From an uncultured Lachnospiraceae bacterium (GTDB lineage: Bacteria > Bacillota > Clostridia > Lachnospirales > Lachnospiraceae), in NCBI GenBank assembly GCA_902489645.1, contig CABUAW010000012.1, forward strand, positions 1-52,372: a DNA stretch of 52,372 bases, given 5' to 3'. A program made the position numbers and the translations under genes. The notes under the pieces are model-generated. The model had not been told where the DNA came from, searched no databases, and worked only from the letters and a program-made list of their open reading frames with translations. Positions 42,157-51,195 of this stretch are shown piece after piece (positions within the stretch are counted from its first letter, which is position 1; every line of letters starts with the position of its first letter).

Positions 42157-43147
42157 AATCTTCCAACTCCTCTACCACAAGATTTTTTGAGCGAAGATAA
42201 TAAATCGCCCGGTCGCCCTGAAGCCTGTCCTCAGGAAGCTGCAGAATCATATGTCCATAGGCTTTTCCATCAATATCCTTTGTATCGGCAAACATAATAT
42301 TTACAGCAATCTTACATTCCATAATGAGATTGGAAATTACCGGCTCATAGGAGGACTTGCCATCGAATACGACACGAATACAGCGTTTCCCGAGGGCGGC
42401 CTGATTTCCTGCCGATTTCTGATAAATAATCCGCTTGGCCGTTCTGGACTCGGGCTGGGTAAAGACCTTTTCGACGGTACCCACCTCAGCAAGCCGGCCG
42501 TCATCGATAATCGCCACATGGCTGCAAATGCTTTCCACAACGGACATCTCATGGGTAATAATAACTATCGTAATGCCATACTGGCGGTTAATATCCTTCA
42601 ATAATTTTAAAATGGACTGGGTTGTGGCCGGGTCCAACGCACTGGTTGCCTCATCACAGAGAATAATCTTCGGATTCGTCGCCAGAGCTCTCGCAATAGC
42701 CACACGCTGCTTCTGTCCGCCGGATAACTGGGCCGGATACATCAACGCCCGGTCTTTCAAATCAACAATGTCCAGTAATTCGTCAATCCTTGCATCGATA
42801 TCCGCTTTTTTCATTCCGGCAATTTCCATGGAAAACGCAATATTTCCCCGGACATTCCGCTGCTGGAGCAAATTAAAATGCTGGAAAATCATCGCCACTT
42901 CCTGCCGGGTCTTTCGAAGCTCTTTATCGGATAAAGAAGCCAAATCTTTGCCGTCAATCTTTACCGTCCCGGAGGTCGGACGTTCCAGAAAGTTTATACA
43001 CCGGATTAATGTACTCTTTCCCGCGCCGCTCATGCCGATGATTCCAAATATGTCCCCCTTTTGAATATCCAGATTAATATCCCTCAGGGCTTCAACGGTC
43101 TGGGTCTTTCCCCTGAAAGTTTTATCCAGATGCTCAATCTTAATCAT
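42146..43147 (-). CDS. metN: Methionine ABC transporter ATP-binding protein
   Basis: ATPase of the methionine importer, 333 residues from MIKIEHLDKTF; an ATG six codons upstream (43165) is possible, but the only good AAAGG touches it. Walker A GMSGAGKSTLIRC near residue 40, Q-loop FQHFNLL, signature LSGGQKQRVAIARALA, Walker B ILCDEATSALDP. Residues about 250-333 form the C2/NIL domain that binds methionine and inhibits transport when the cell is replete. First gene of metNIQ; no SAM or other riboswitch is seen in the leader. Confidence 0.94.
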   Translation of the reverse strand: MIKIEHLDKTFRGKTQTVEALRDINLDIQKGDIFGIIGMSGAGKSTLIRCINFLERPTSGTVKIDGKDLASLSDKELRKTRQEVAMIFQHFNLLQQRNVRGNIAFSMEIAGMKKADIDARIDELLDIVDLKDRALMYPAQLSGGQKQRVAIARALATNPKIILCDEATSALDPATTQSILKLLKDINRQYGITIVIITHEMSVVESICSHVAIIDDGRLAEVGTVEKVFTQPESRTAKRIIYQKSAGNQAALGKRCIRVVFDGKSSYEPVISNLIMECKIAVNIMFADTKDIDGKAYGHMILQLPEDRLQGDRAIYYLRSKNLVVEELEDYVI

Positions 43148-43194
43148 TGGTTCCAATTCTATCATCCTTTACTTTTTTTAATATAAAAAATTGT

Positions 43195-43232
43195 AAAAAA
43201 AGTACTTCAACCAGGATTGTCAAAGTACTTTT
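43195..43232 (-). terminator. Terminator upstream of metN
   Basis: AAAAGTACTT (43198-43207) and AAGTACTTTT (43223-43232) form the stem. Seven T follow on the minus strand. It ends the transcript of the zinc-phospholipase-like gene, or could attenuate metNIQ. Confidence 0.8.
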
Positions 43233-43255
43233 GTAAGTCCTTAAATATTCTTCCT

Positions 43256-43843
43256 TCAAGCCGCCTTTATATAGTGGGACTGCCGCTGGTGAAGCAGCAG
43301 CATCACCGCCTCAAGCACCTGCCGGCACACCTCGACACTATGCCTGCAGTCGATGTCCTGACCATCAACCGCCATCTTAATATATTCCATATGACAATTT
43401 TTAATAAACTCGCATATCTCATCCACGGAAGACATAGTCATCCGAATCAACGGCTGATTTTCAATATTCTCCTGGCTGACATACTGACGCATGGCATGTT
43501 TGAGAACCTCTTCATAGCTGACATGAGCCCGCAGATTCCCCTTAAACTTATGATTATGCGGTAAGGTAAAATAATCGGCAATATAGTGAGTGACTACCCC
43601 CAAATCCTTACATCCGGACATGGAAAGCCCTTCACGGCCGTCATACTCTTCCACAACTTTTCGAAGTTTTTTCTCTAAAATGTCAAAAGTGGTATCCATT
43701 CTGTGTTTTCTGGTCAAAAACGTCGGAACCAAATCCGGCAAAAGGCTTCCAAACTGAAACATATAAGCATGGGCCATCAATGTTTCATCTCTAAACTCAC
43801 TCAGCATATGATTTGCCAGTGAAATATGTGATTTCTTACGCAT
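43256..43843 (-). CDS. Zinc-dependent phospholipase C-like (S1/P1-fold) protein
   Basis: 195 residues. A His/Asp-rich helical protein: SHISLANHML (His5 region), FQFGSLLPDLVPTFL, VVTHYIADYFTLPHNHKF near residue 88 and HVSYEE. This His-x3-Asp plus DxxHxxxD-like pattern matches bacterial zinc-dependent phospholipase C domains that lack a signal peptide. AAGAGGAGGCAAT precedes ATG 43843; six upstream codons are rejected. Function is uncertain: several Firmicute homologues are cytoplasmic and uncharacterised. A GC-rich hairpin lies directly upstream in the leader. Confidence 0.75.
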   Translation of the reverse strand: MRKKSHISLANHMLSEFRDETLMAHAYMFQFGSLLPDLVPTFLTRKHRMDTTFDILEKKLRKVVEEYDGREGLSMSGCKDLGVVTHYIADYFTLPHNHKFKGNLRAHVSYEEVLKHAMRQYVSQENIENQPLIRMTMSSVDEICEFIKNCHMEYIKMAVDGQDIDCRHSVEVCRQVLEAVMLLLHQRQSHYIKAA

Positions 43844-43865
43844 ATTGCCTCCTCTTGACAAAAGC

Positions 43866-43893
43866 CGCGCCTACCGGTCCCTCCGGCAAGGCG
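43866..43893 (-). other. GC-rich leader hairpin of the zinc-phospholipase-like gene
   Basis: On the minus strand GCCTTGCCGG and CCGGTAGGC pair around AGGGA with one bulge, followed by GCGGCTTTTG. It sits about 20 bases before the gene's ribosome site. It could be a terminator-like or regulatory leader element; I do not recognise a riboswitch class. Confidence 0.45.
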
Positions 43894-43967
43894 TATTTAA
43901 AACAACTCCTATTGTACAATGATTTTTTAGGAATGACAAGTGGAAATCTTTGATTTCCTGTTATTTC

Positions 43968-43996
43968 TTGACAATCATAGCCATATAAGATAGAAT
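43968..43996 (+). promoter_or_regulatory. Promoter of the CNNM/CorC-type gene
   Basis: TTGACA (43968-43973), 17-base spacer, TAGAAT (43991-43996), about 40 bases before the start codon. Confidence 0.8.
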
Positions 43997-44036
43997 CTTT
44001 ATCAAATATACTAAATTTACAGGAGATGATTTTATT

Positions 44037-45326
44037 TTGGACCCCACAAGTGTGGCGCAACTAATCACGCTGATTATTCTCGTACTTTTATCAGCATTTT
44101 TCTCTTCGGCGGAAACCGCATTTACAACAGTAAACAAAATCCGTATCCGAACCTTTGAGGAGGAGGGCCGCCCGAAGGCCGCCTTAATCCGTAAGATTAT
44201 TGAAGAACCTCAAAAAATGCTCAGTGCTATTTTGATTGGCAACAATATTGTAAACTTGTCCGCATCTTCGCTGACAACAACGATGGTTACCCGAATCATG
44301 CTGAACCTGGGTCTGGCGTCTAAAACGGCCACGGCCATCGGTATATCCACCGGCATACTTACCCTGGTCATCCTGGTCTTTGGTGAGATTACGCCAAAAT
44401 CCATAGCTACCCATTCGGCCGAGCGCATTTGTTTCATCTATGTTCAGCCGATTTACTGGCTGACGGTTATTTTTACACCGTTGATTTTTATTGTCAACAA
44501 AGTATCTTTCGGTCTTATGCGGCTTCTCGGTATGCGTTTTACCGGTAAAGAACGGGTTATGACCGAAAACGAGCTTCTGACAATTATTGATGTCAGCCAT
44601 GAGGAAGGCGTTCTTGAAAGCGAAGAAAAAGAAATGATTAACAACGTGGTTGATTTTGGCGACTCCCTTGCGAAGGATGTCATGGTTCCGCGAATCGATG
44701 TGGTTTCTGTTCCTGTGGAAATATCCTACGATGAACTGCGCCACGTCTTTAAGGAAGACATGTACAGCCGCCTCCCGGTTTATGAAGAAAGTAAGGACAA
44801 TGTCATCGGTATTGTCACTCTGAAAGACTTTTTTAATTACGAGGGCAATAAAGAAGATTTCCAACTCTCCGTCCTGCTTCGTGAACCTTATTTTACTTAT
44901 GAATATCAAAAAACCTCGGACCTGCTCATCCAGATGCGTGAAAATTCGATTAACATTTCCATCGTTTTGGACGAATACGGTTCTACGGCCGGTATCATCA
45001 CTCTGGAAGACCTTCTCGAAGAAATCGTTGGTGAAATTCGCGACGAATACGATGACGATGAAGTAGATGCTATCCAGAAGCTCAGTACAGGCGAATATCT
45101 CGTTGACGGCTCTACCCGTCTGGACGATATCAATGAAACCTTTGGCTGCCGCATTGAATCCGATGATTACGATTCTATCGCCGGTCATATGATTAATGTC
45201 CTGGAGCATATTCCGACCGAAGGTGAAGAAATTACCGAAGACTATATCCGATTTGTCATTGAAAAAATGGATAAAAACCGAATCGATACCATCCATGTTT
45301 ATCTGACCGAACCGGAACATAAATAA
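44037..45326 (+). CDS. CNNM/CorC (hemolysin C-like) membrane protein with CBS domains
   Basis: 429 residues, start codon TTG after AGGAGATG. An N-terminal CNNM/DUF21 transmembrane domain covers about residues 5-190 (LLSAFFSSAETAFTTVNKIR; LVFGEITPKSIATHSAER). Two CBS domains follow at about 205-330 (VMVPRIDVVSVP; RLPVYEESKDNVIGIVTLKD; ISIVLDEYGSTAGIITLEDL). A C-terminal CorC_HlyC domain (GEYLVDGSTRLDDINETFG) ends the protein. Family members are linked to magnesium/cobalt efflux; the hemolysin label is historical. Monocistronic, closed by a shared terminator. Confidence 0.92.
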   Translation: MDPTSVAQLITLIILVLLSAFFSSAETAFTTVNKIRIRTFEEEGRPKAALIRKIIEEPQKMLSAILIGNNIVNLSASSLTTTMVTRIMLNLGLASKTATAIGISTGILTLVILVFGEITPKSIATHSAERICFIYVQPIYWLTVIFTPLIFIVNKVSFGLMRLLGMRFTGKERVMTENELLTIIDVSHEEGVLESEEKEMINNVVDFGDSLAKDVMVPRIDVVSVPVEISYDELRHVFKEDMYSRLPVYEESKDNVIGIVTLKDFFNYEGNKEDFQLSVLLREPYFTYEYQKTSDLLIQMRENSINISIVLDEYGSTAGIITLEDLLEEIVGEIRDEYDDDEVDAIQKLSTGEYLVDGSTRLDDINETFGCRIESDDYDSIAGHMINVLEHIPTEGEEITEDYIRFVIEKMDKNRIDTIHVYLTEPEHK

Positions 45327-45362
45327 TAAAAAATATCCACTTGCGGGTGGATATTTTTTATT
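45327..45362. terminator. Bidirectional terminator between the CNNM/CorC gene and fucO
   Basis: AAAAAATATCCAC pairs perfectly with GTGGATATTTTTT around TTGCGG. T runs on both strands serve the two convergent genes. Confidence 0.9.
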
Positions 45363-45389
45363 ACAATATTATGATTCTATATCTTATAT

Positions 45390-46538
45390 TTACATTAATG
45401 AACGATAAAGTTCAGCGATTTCGGCAACGCTTGTCTCTCTTGGATTACCTGGTCTGCAGGCATCGTCAAAAGCAGACTGAGCCAGGAAATCCACATCCTC
45501 CGGCTTTACAATTTCTTTTAAATCTGCCGGAATACCAACATCCTGAGAAAGCTTTCTTACCGCATCAATGGCCGCTTTCCGGTACTCTTCCTGCGTCATA
45601 TTTTCTGTTCCTTCGACGCCCATAGCCTGTGCAATATATTTGTACTTATCTCCAGTGGCCGGAGCATTGTACTCCATAACTGTAGGAAGAATAATGGCAT
45701 TAGCCACACCATGCGGTGTATCATAAAGGGCCCCCAGAGGATGTGCCATAGAATGAACAATGCCAAGTCCCACATTTGAAAAGCCCATACCGGCAATATA
45801 CTGTCCAAGAGCCATACCCTCCCGTCCGTCCGGTGTATTATCGACGGCGCCGCGTAAAGTTCTGGCAATCACTTCGATGGCTTTCAAATGAAACATATCG
45901 GAAAGTTCCCATGCACCGGCTGTAATATAGCCTTCTATTGCATGTGTCAGTGCATCCATACCCGTAGCGGCCGTCAAACCCTTTGGCATAGAGGACATCA
46001 TATCCGGGTCAACAACTGCAACCACCGGAATGTCATGGACATCGACGCATACCATCTTACGGTGCTTTTCTTCGTCTGTAATAACATAGTTAATCGTTAC
46101 CTCAGCGGCTGTACCTGCCGTAGTTGGGACGGCAATAATCGGCACAGCCTTGTTCTTTGTTTCAGCTACGCCTTCCAGACTAACCACATCGCCGAATTCC
46201 GGATTGGTGATGATAATACCGATGGCTTTTGCCGTATCCATAGAAGAACCTCCGCCAATAGCAACGATACAGTCTGCGCCGGACGCTTTAAAGGCCTCCA
46301 CTCCCGTTTTTACATTAGCAACGGAAGGATTTGCTTTAATCTCCGAATAAATTTCGTAATCAATCCCTGCGGCATCAAGAACATCGGTCACCTTTTTCGT
46401 CACGTTGAATTTAATTAAGTCCGGGTCAGAACATACAAATGCCTTTTTGAAGCCCCGTCCCTTAATTTCATCAGGAATACTCTGAATGGCTCCCGCGCCG
46501 TGATAAGATGTCTCATTAAGTACAAATCTGTTTACCAT
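45390..46538 (-). CDS. fucO: Lactaldehyde reductase / iron-containing alcohol dehydrogenase
   Basis: 382-residue group III Fe-dependent NAD(H) enzyme with strong pattern match to E. coli FucO along its length: RFVLNETSYHGAGA, AIGGGSSMDTAKAIGIIITN, PTTAGTAAEVTINYVITDEE, ATGMDALTHAIEGYITAGAW, GMGFSNVGLGIVHSMAHPLG and DTPHGVANAIILPTVM. The metal ligands Asp and three His lie in these stretches. It reduces L- or D-lactaldehyde to 1,2-propanediol, and in Clostridia also 1,3-propanediol-type aldehydes. No fucose or rhamnose genes are adjacent. It has its own promoter; GGAGG precedes the start. Confidence 0.9.
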   Translation of the reverse strand: MVNRFVLNETSYHGAGAIQSIPDEIKGRGFKKAFVCSDPDLIKFNVTKKVTDVLDAAGIDYEIYSEIKANPSVANVKTGVEAFKASGADCIVAIGGGSSMDTAKAIGIIITNPEFGDVVSLEGVAETKNKAVPIIAVPTTAGTAAEVTINYVITDEEKHRKMVCVDVHDIPVVAVVDPDMMSSMPKGLTAATGMDALTHAIEGYITAGAWELSDMFHLKAIEVIARTLRGAVDNTPDGREGMALGQYIAGMGFSNVGLGIVHSMAHPLGALYDTPHGVANAIILPTVMEYNAPATGDKYKYIAQAMGVEGTENMTQEEYRKAAIDAVRKLSQDVGIPADLKEIVKPEDVDFLAQSAFDDACRPGNPRETSVAEIAELYRSLM

Positions 46539-46588
46539 TTTAAACTACCTCCACTATATAATTTTTCGCAACCTTTGTGTTTGTTAAA

Positions 46589-46617
46589 ATTATAACGCTT
46601 AGTTTAAAATAAGTCAA
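46589..46617 (-). promoter_or_regulatory. Promoter of fucO
   Basis: On the minus strand TTGACT (46617-46612), 17-base spacer, TATAAT (46594-46589); lies within eight bases of the purL stop codon, so purL has no visible terminator of its own. Confidence 0.8.
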
Positions 46618-46624
46618 CGGAATT

Positions 46625-49600
46625 CTATTTAAAGTATTCCACGCCGGATTCAAAGAGATGCTGATTCTGATTTCCCGTAATGTTCATCGCCACATGGTCA
46701 CCGATACGCTCGGAGTGGGCCATCTTACCGAGAACACGGCCGTCCGGACTGGTAATACCTTCAATCGCATAATAAGAGCCGTTTGGATTAAAGTCTTCAT
46801 CCATCGTCGGCTGTCCATTGACATCGACATACTGGGTTGCCACACAGCCTGTCTCAAAAAGTTTCTTAATCCATGCTTCGCTGGCAACGAAACGTCCTTC
46901 GCCATGGGACGCCGGAATAGCAAATACATCGCCCGGCGTAACTTTCTGAAGCCATGGGGACTTATTGGTTACCACTTTTGTATAAACCATCTTGGAAATA
47001 TGACGTCCGATATGGTTGGTTGTCAATGTCGGTGAATCCTCCTTCTGCGGTGTGATTTCACCATATGGTACAAGTCCAAGCTTAATAAGCGCCTGGAAAC
47101 CATTACAGATACCAAGGGCCAAACCGTCTCTCTGGTTCAGAAGCTGGTTGACCGCTTCTTTAATCCGTTCATTACGGAAGACGGAAGCGATGAACTTGGC
47201 AGAACCATCCGGTTCGTCACCGGCGCTGAAACCGCCAGGGAACATTAAAATCTGAGCTTCATTGATGGCTTTTACATATTCTTCAACCGAATCACGAATC
47301 ATACCTTCATTCAGGTTGCGAAATACCGTCATCTTCACGTCCGCTCCGGCCTTTTCAAAGGCTTTCATCGTATCATATTCGCAGTTTGTTCCCGGGAATA
47401 CCGGAATAAATACCTTTGGTCTTGCCACTTTATGTTTGCAGATATAAATATCCTTTGTTTCATATAAGCCCGTATCAATCGTCTTTTCTTCCACGCCGGA
47501 TTTTGTCGGGAATACGGATTCCAGAGGTTTTGTCCATGCGTCAATAGCCTCATTCATCGTTACCTTCATATCTTTATAGACAAATTCCGGTGCTTCGGTC
47601 ACTGTACCGCAGAGAACATATTCTGCCGTCATCTTATCTAAATCCTCCGGCGCTACTTCGGCGACAATCTCGCCATAGTACGGTTTGAACAGCTCGGCCG
47701 CCTCCAGACCGCCCTCAAGGGTTACGCCCAGTTTATTGCCGAAGGCCATTTTGCTGACTGCTTCGGCCAGGCCGCCGAATCCGACAGTATAGGTTGCTTT
47801 CAGAATACCGTCATTGACCAGCTTCGTAATCTTGCCATAGGTATCCGTCACCCGTTCATAAACCGGCAGGTCATATTCATCCTTTGCAATCTTAAATACA
47901 ACCAGTTTATCGCCAGGATTCTTTAATTCGGAAGTAACAATATCCTGCTGTTTTGCCACATCAACCGCAAAGGAAACCAATGTCGGCGGTACGTGCATTT
48001 CATTGAAGGAGCCGGACATGGAATCCTTACCGCCAATTGCCGGAAGTTTGAAGCCAATCTGGGCTTCATAAGCGCCAAGAAGTGCCGATAACGGTTCGCC
48101 CCAGCATTTCGGGTCTTCGGTCATTCTGCGGAAATATTCCTGGAAGGTCAGACGAATCTTTGTCATATCACCGCCGGCCGCAACGATTCTTGCAACAGAC
48201 TGGACAACGGCATAAACGGCGCCGTGATATGGGCTCCAACTGGACAGATACGGGTCAAAGCCATAGCTCATCATCGTTACTGTATCTGTCTTTCCTTTCA
48301 GGACTGGCAGTTTGGCAATCATGGACTGGGTCGGTGTCAGCTGGTATTTTCCGCCGTAAGGCATATATACGGAAGATGCGCCGATGGAGCTGTCAAACAT
48401 TTCCACAAGCCCTTTCTGGGAGCATACATTTAAATCGGAAAGATTTGAAAGCCAGGCCTGTTTCAAATCGGAGACATCTTTTTCTTTTTTGAAATAATTT
48501 TCTACCGGGTCCGGTACGCAAACATAAGCGTCATTTTCCTGATGTGCGCCGTTGGTATCCAGGAAAGCTCTGGAAATATCAACGATGACCTTATCTCTCC
48601 AGTACATGACAAGACGAGGTTCCTGCGTAACCTCGGCCACGCAGGTGGCTTCCAGGTTTTCCTCGGCGGCACATTTCATAAATGTATCCACATCTTTCGG
48701 GTCGATAACAACGGCCATACGTTCCTGGGATTCGGAGATAGCCAGCTCCGTTCCATCCAGACCAGCGTATTTTTTAGGCACCTTGTCAAGCTGGATATGA
48801 AGTCCCGCAGCCAATTCACCGATAGCTACGGATACACCGCCGGCGCCAAAGTCGTTACATTTTTTAATCAGACGGCTGACTTTCGGATTGCGGAAAAGAC
48901 GCTGTAATTTACGTTCTGTCGGCGCATTACCTTTCTGAACCTCCGCGCCGCAGGTATCAATGGATTCTACGGTATGGGCTTTGGAAGAACCGGTTGCACC
49001 GCCGCAGCCGTCACGCCCGGTACGTCCGCCCAGAAGGATGATAATATCGCCCGGGTCGGATGTGGCGCGGGTCACATTGCTTCTCGGAGCCGCCGCCATA
49101 ACCGCACCGATTTCCATACGTTTTGCCGCATAATTCGGATGATAAATTTCATTGACAAGACCTGTCGCCAGACCAATCTGATTTCCATAGGAGCTATAGC
49201 CATGAGCGGCCTCTGTGACAAGCTTTCTCTGAGGCAGCTTGCCTTTCATCGTCTCTTTCAGTGAAACTGTCGGGTCGCTGGCTCCGGTAACGCGCATCGC
49301 CTGGTATACATACGTACGTCCCGATAACGGGTCGCGGATAGCGCCGCCAAGACAGGTCGCCGCACCACCAAACGGTTCGATTTCTGTCGGATGATTGTGC
49401 GTCTCATTTTTAAAGTTAATGAGCCATTCTTCGGTCTCCCCGTCGATTTCCACCGGAACAATAATACTGCAGGCGTTAATTTCGTCGGTTTCTTCCTGGT
49501 CTGTCAGCTTGCCGTCTTTTTTAAGTTTACGCATCGCCATCAGAGCCACATCCATCAGGCACACAAATTTATCTTTGCGTCCGGCAAATACCTCGGCCCG

Positions 49601-50380
49601 ATGTTCCATATACATATCGTAAGTATCTTTCATCGGTTTCTGGTAATAACCTTCCTCAAAGCCGATATTTTTAAGCTCTGTCTGGAATGTTGTGTGACGG
49701 CAATGGTCGGACCAGTAGGTGTCAAGTACGCGAATTTCCGTCACTGTCGGGTTCCGTTTTTCTTCACCCGCATAATATTCCTGAATAAATTTAAAATCAT
49801 TAAAAGTCATTGCAAGGCCAAGGGAATCATAAAGACTGCGCAGTTGTTCCTCCGGCATCGTCATGAAATCATCAAACACAGCCACATCGGCCGGTTCTTC
49901 AAACTTTGTCATCAGAGTTTCCGGCTTCGCCTCTCCCGTTTCTCTGGAATCCACCGGATTAATACAGAAGGCTTTAATCCGTTCCAGTTCATCTTCGGAC
50001 ACAGCCCCCTTTAACAAATAGGTGGTCGCGGAACGAATCACCGGTTCCTCGGTCTCATTTAAAAGCTTCACGCACTGTTCTGCGGAATCCGCTCTCTGGT
50101 CGAACTGTCCCGGAAGATATTCTACAGAGAAAACACTTTCATCCGCTTCTTTCGGAAGTTCCTCCTCATACAACACGTCCACCGGCGGCTCCGAAAAGAC
50201 AATGGCTTTTGCATTCTCGTAGGTTTTATCTGTAATATTTTCAATGTCATAACGAATCAGCACCCGGACGCCAGTGACAGACTGGATATTCAGGTAACTG
50301 TGGATATCATCCAGCAAATCCTTGGCAGCTACGGCATACTCCGGTTTCTTTTCAACATAAATACGTTTTACCTGGGTCAT
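46625..50380 (-). CDS. purL: Phosphoribosylformylglycinamidine synthase, single-chain form
   Basis: De novo purine synthesis: converts FGAR, glutamine and ATP to FGAM. 1251 residues, the large fused form with PurS-like, PurL and PurQ-like parts. The synthetase core has DTYWSDHCRHTTFQTEL near 228 and FKNETHNHPTEIEPFGGAAT near 327; GGRTGRDGCGGATGSS near 450 is the nucleotide region. The C-terminal glutaminase (about 985-1251) shows FPGTNCEYDT, MFPGGFSAGDEPDGSAKF, LGICNGFQALIKLGL (nucleophile Cys) and PASHGEGRFVA. GGAGGTACAAG precedes the ATG. The leader has no purine riboswitch that I can see. Other pur genes are not adjacent. Confidence 0.97.
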   Translation of the reverse strand: MTQVKRIYVEKKPEYAVAAKDLLDDIHSYLNIQSVTGVRVLIRYDIENITDKTYENAKAIVFSEPPVDVLYEEELPKEADESVFSVEYLPGQFDQRADSAEQCVKLLNETEEPVIRSATTYLLKGAVSEDELERIKAFCINPVDSRETGEAKPETLMTKFEEPADVAVFDDFMTMPEEQLRSLYDSLGLAMTFNDFKFIQEYYAGEEKRNPTVTEIRVLDTYWSDHCRHTTFQTELKNIGFEEGYYQKPMKDTYDMYMEHRAEVFAGRKDKFVCLMDVALMAMRKLKKDGKLTDQEETDEINACSIIVPVEIDGETEEWLINFKNETHNHPTEIEPFGGAATCLGGAIRDPLSGRTYVYQAMRVTGASDPTVSLKETMKGKLPQRKLVTEAAHGYSSYGNQIGLATGLVNEIYHPNYAAKRMEIGAVMAAAPRSNVTRATSDPGDIIILLGGRTGRDGCGGATGSSKAHTVESIDTCGAEVQKGNAPTERKLQRLFRNPKVSRLIKKCNDFGAGGVSVAIGELAAGLHIQLDKVPKKYAGLDGTELAISESQERMAVVIDPKDVDTFMKCAAEENLEATCVAEVTQEPRLVMYWRDKVIVDISRAFLDTNGAHQENDAYVCVPDPVENYFKKEKDVSDLKQAWLSNLSDLNVCSQKGLVEMFDSSIGASSVYMPYGGKYQLTPTQSMIAKLPVLKGKTDTVTMMSYGFDPYLSSWSPYHGAVYAVVQSVARIVAAGGDMTKIRLTFQEYFRRMTEDPKCWGEPLSALLGAYEAQIGFKLPAIGGKDSMSGSFNEMHVPPTLVSFAVDVAKQQDIVTSELKNPGDKLVVFKIAKDEYDLPVYERVTDTYGKITKLVNDGILKATYTVGFGGLAEAVSKMAFGNKLGVTLEGGLEAAELFKPYYGEIVAEVAPEDLDKMTAEYVLCGTVTEAPEFVYKDMKVTMNEAIDAWTKPLESVFPTKSGVEEKTIDTGLYETKDIYICKHKVARPKVFIPVFPGTNCEYDTMKAFEKAGADVKMTVFRNLNEGMIRDSVEEYVKAINEAQILMFPGGFSAGDEPDGSAKFIASVFRNERIKEAVNQLLNQRDGLALGICNGFQALIKLGLVPYGEITPQKEDSPTLTTNHIGRHISKMVYTKVVTNKSPWLQKVTPGDVFAIPASHGEGRFVASEAWIKKLFETGCVATQYVDVNGQPTMDEDFNPNGSYYAIEGITSPDGRVLGKMAHSERIGDHVAMNITGNQNQHLFESGVEYFK

Positions 50381-50532
50381 CTTGTACCTCCATTTTTACT
50401 CACTTCGTTTTACATAGTTCTCGCATATTACACAGTATACCATGTCGTAATACATAATTAAAGTTAATATATTTAATTAGATTCATTAGTTTATCTAATC
50501 TGGCATTATTATTTTTTTTCGAACTGGCCGTT

Positions 50533-50562
50533 TTCACAAGGTCACCTTTCCTGTATAATACG
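50533..50562 (+). promoter_or_regulatory. Probable promoter of the ECF S-component gene
   Basis: TTTTCA, a 17-base spacer and TATAAT in the sequence TTTTCACAAGG ... CTGTATAATACG, about 40 bases before the start. The remaining purL-ECF intergenic region (about 220 bases) is AT-rich and shows no riboswitch. Confidence 0.6.
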
Positions 50563-50600
50563 TTGAAAAATAAAAGTTCAAAGACAGAGGAGTTCACATT

Positions 50601-51122
50601 ATGGAAAAATCAATCACAAAAACAAAATCCATGGTCTTTGCCGCATTATTCGCCGCACTGGCCTGCGTTGCTACAATGAGTCTTCATATTCCAACACCGG
50701 GAACCGGCGGCTATATTCATCCGGGAGATGCGGTGGTCGTCTTATCCGGTATTCTTCTCGGACCGGTTTACGGTGGTCTGGCGGCCGGACTTGGCTCCGC
50801 ATTGGCCGACCTTCTGGCCGGATATATGGTCTATGTACCGATTACCTTTATCGTAAAAGCGGTCATCGCCGTTGTCTGCTATTTTGTTTATCACAAGCTG
50901 CTCGGCAGGCTGAATCATGTTATTGTCAAAGGAATCATCACCGGGTGCTTTTCCACAGTTATCGTTGCCGCCGGATATTGTTTTTTTGAATACTTCATGT
51001 ACGGCAGCGGTGCCTTTGCCAGCGTCCCGGCCAATCTCATTCAGGGCCTTTCCGGTCTGATTATTTCGACTATCCTTTTACCGATACTGAAACAGATTCC
51101 TGATTTCCGCTCTGTGATTTAA
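50601..51122 (+). CDS. ECF transporter S component
   Basis: 173-residue membrane protein with about five to six transmembrane segments, the substrate-binding subunit of an energy-coupling-factor vitamin importer. Family pieces: FAALFAALACVATMSLHIPT, GGYIHPGDAVVVLSGILLGP and YGGLAAGLGSALADLLAGY, with FIVKAVIAVV. It lacks its own ATPase and EcfT, so it would use the shared module encoded elsewhere. The substrate is not evident, and no riboswitch helps. GAGGAG precedes the ATG. Terminator follows. Confidence 0.85.
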   Translation: MEKSITKTKSMVFAALFAALACVATMSLHIPTPGTGGYIHPGDAVVVLSGILLGPVYGGLAAGLGSALADLLAGYMVYVPITFIVKAVIAVVCYFVYHKLLGRLNHVIVKGIITGCFSTVIVAAGYCFFEYFMYGSGAFASVPANLIQGLSGLIISTILLPILKQIPDFRSVI

Positions 51123-51127
51123 TATGG

Positions 51128-51195
51128 AACATAAAAATCCCCTGCACCTTAAAAACGTTTCAGGCGTTTAATAAGGCGCAGAGGATTTTTTTAAT
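51128..51195. terminator. Bidirectional terminator between ECF S and AstE/AspA-like genes
   Basis: AAAATCC-CCTGC-CCTTA pairs with TAAGG-GCAG-AGGATTTTT around an ACG-rich loop; long T run on the plus strand and AAAATCC giving T on the minus strand. Confidence 0.8.

Noticed and set aside
44184..45320. 378-codon minus-strand open frame
   Set aside because: Antisense shadow of the CNNM/CorC gene; His/Asn/Phe-rich translation without domains.
50400..50597. 65-codon minus-strand frame upstream of purL
   Set aside because: No ribosome site or family features; it overlaps the divergent promoter region.
50381..50600. Purine or vitamin riboswitch at purL or the ECF S component
   Set aside because: The AT-rich intergenic region has no recognisable riboswitch core on either strand.
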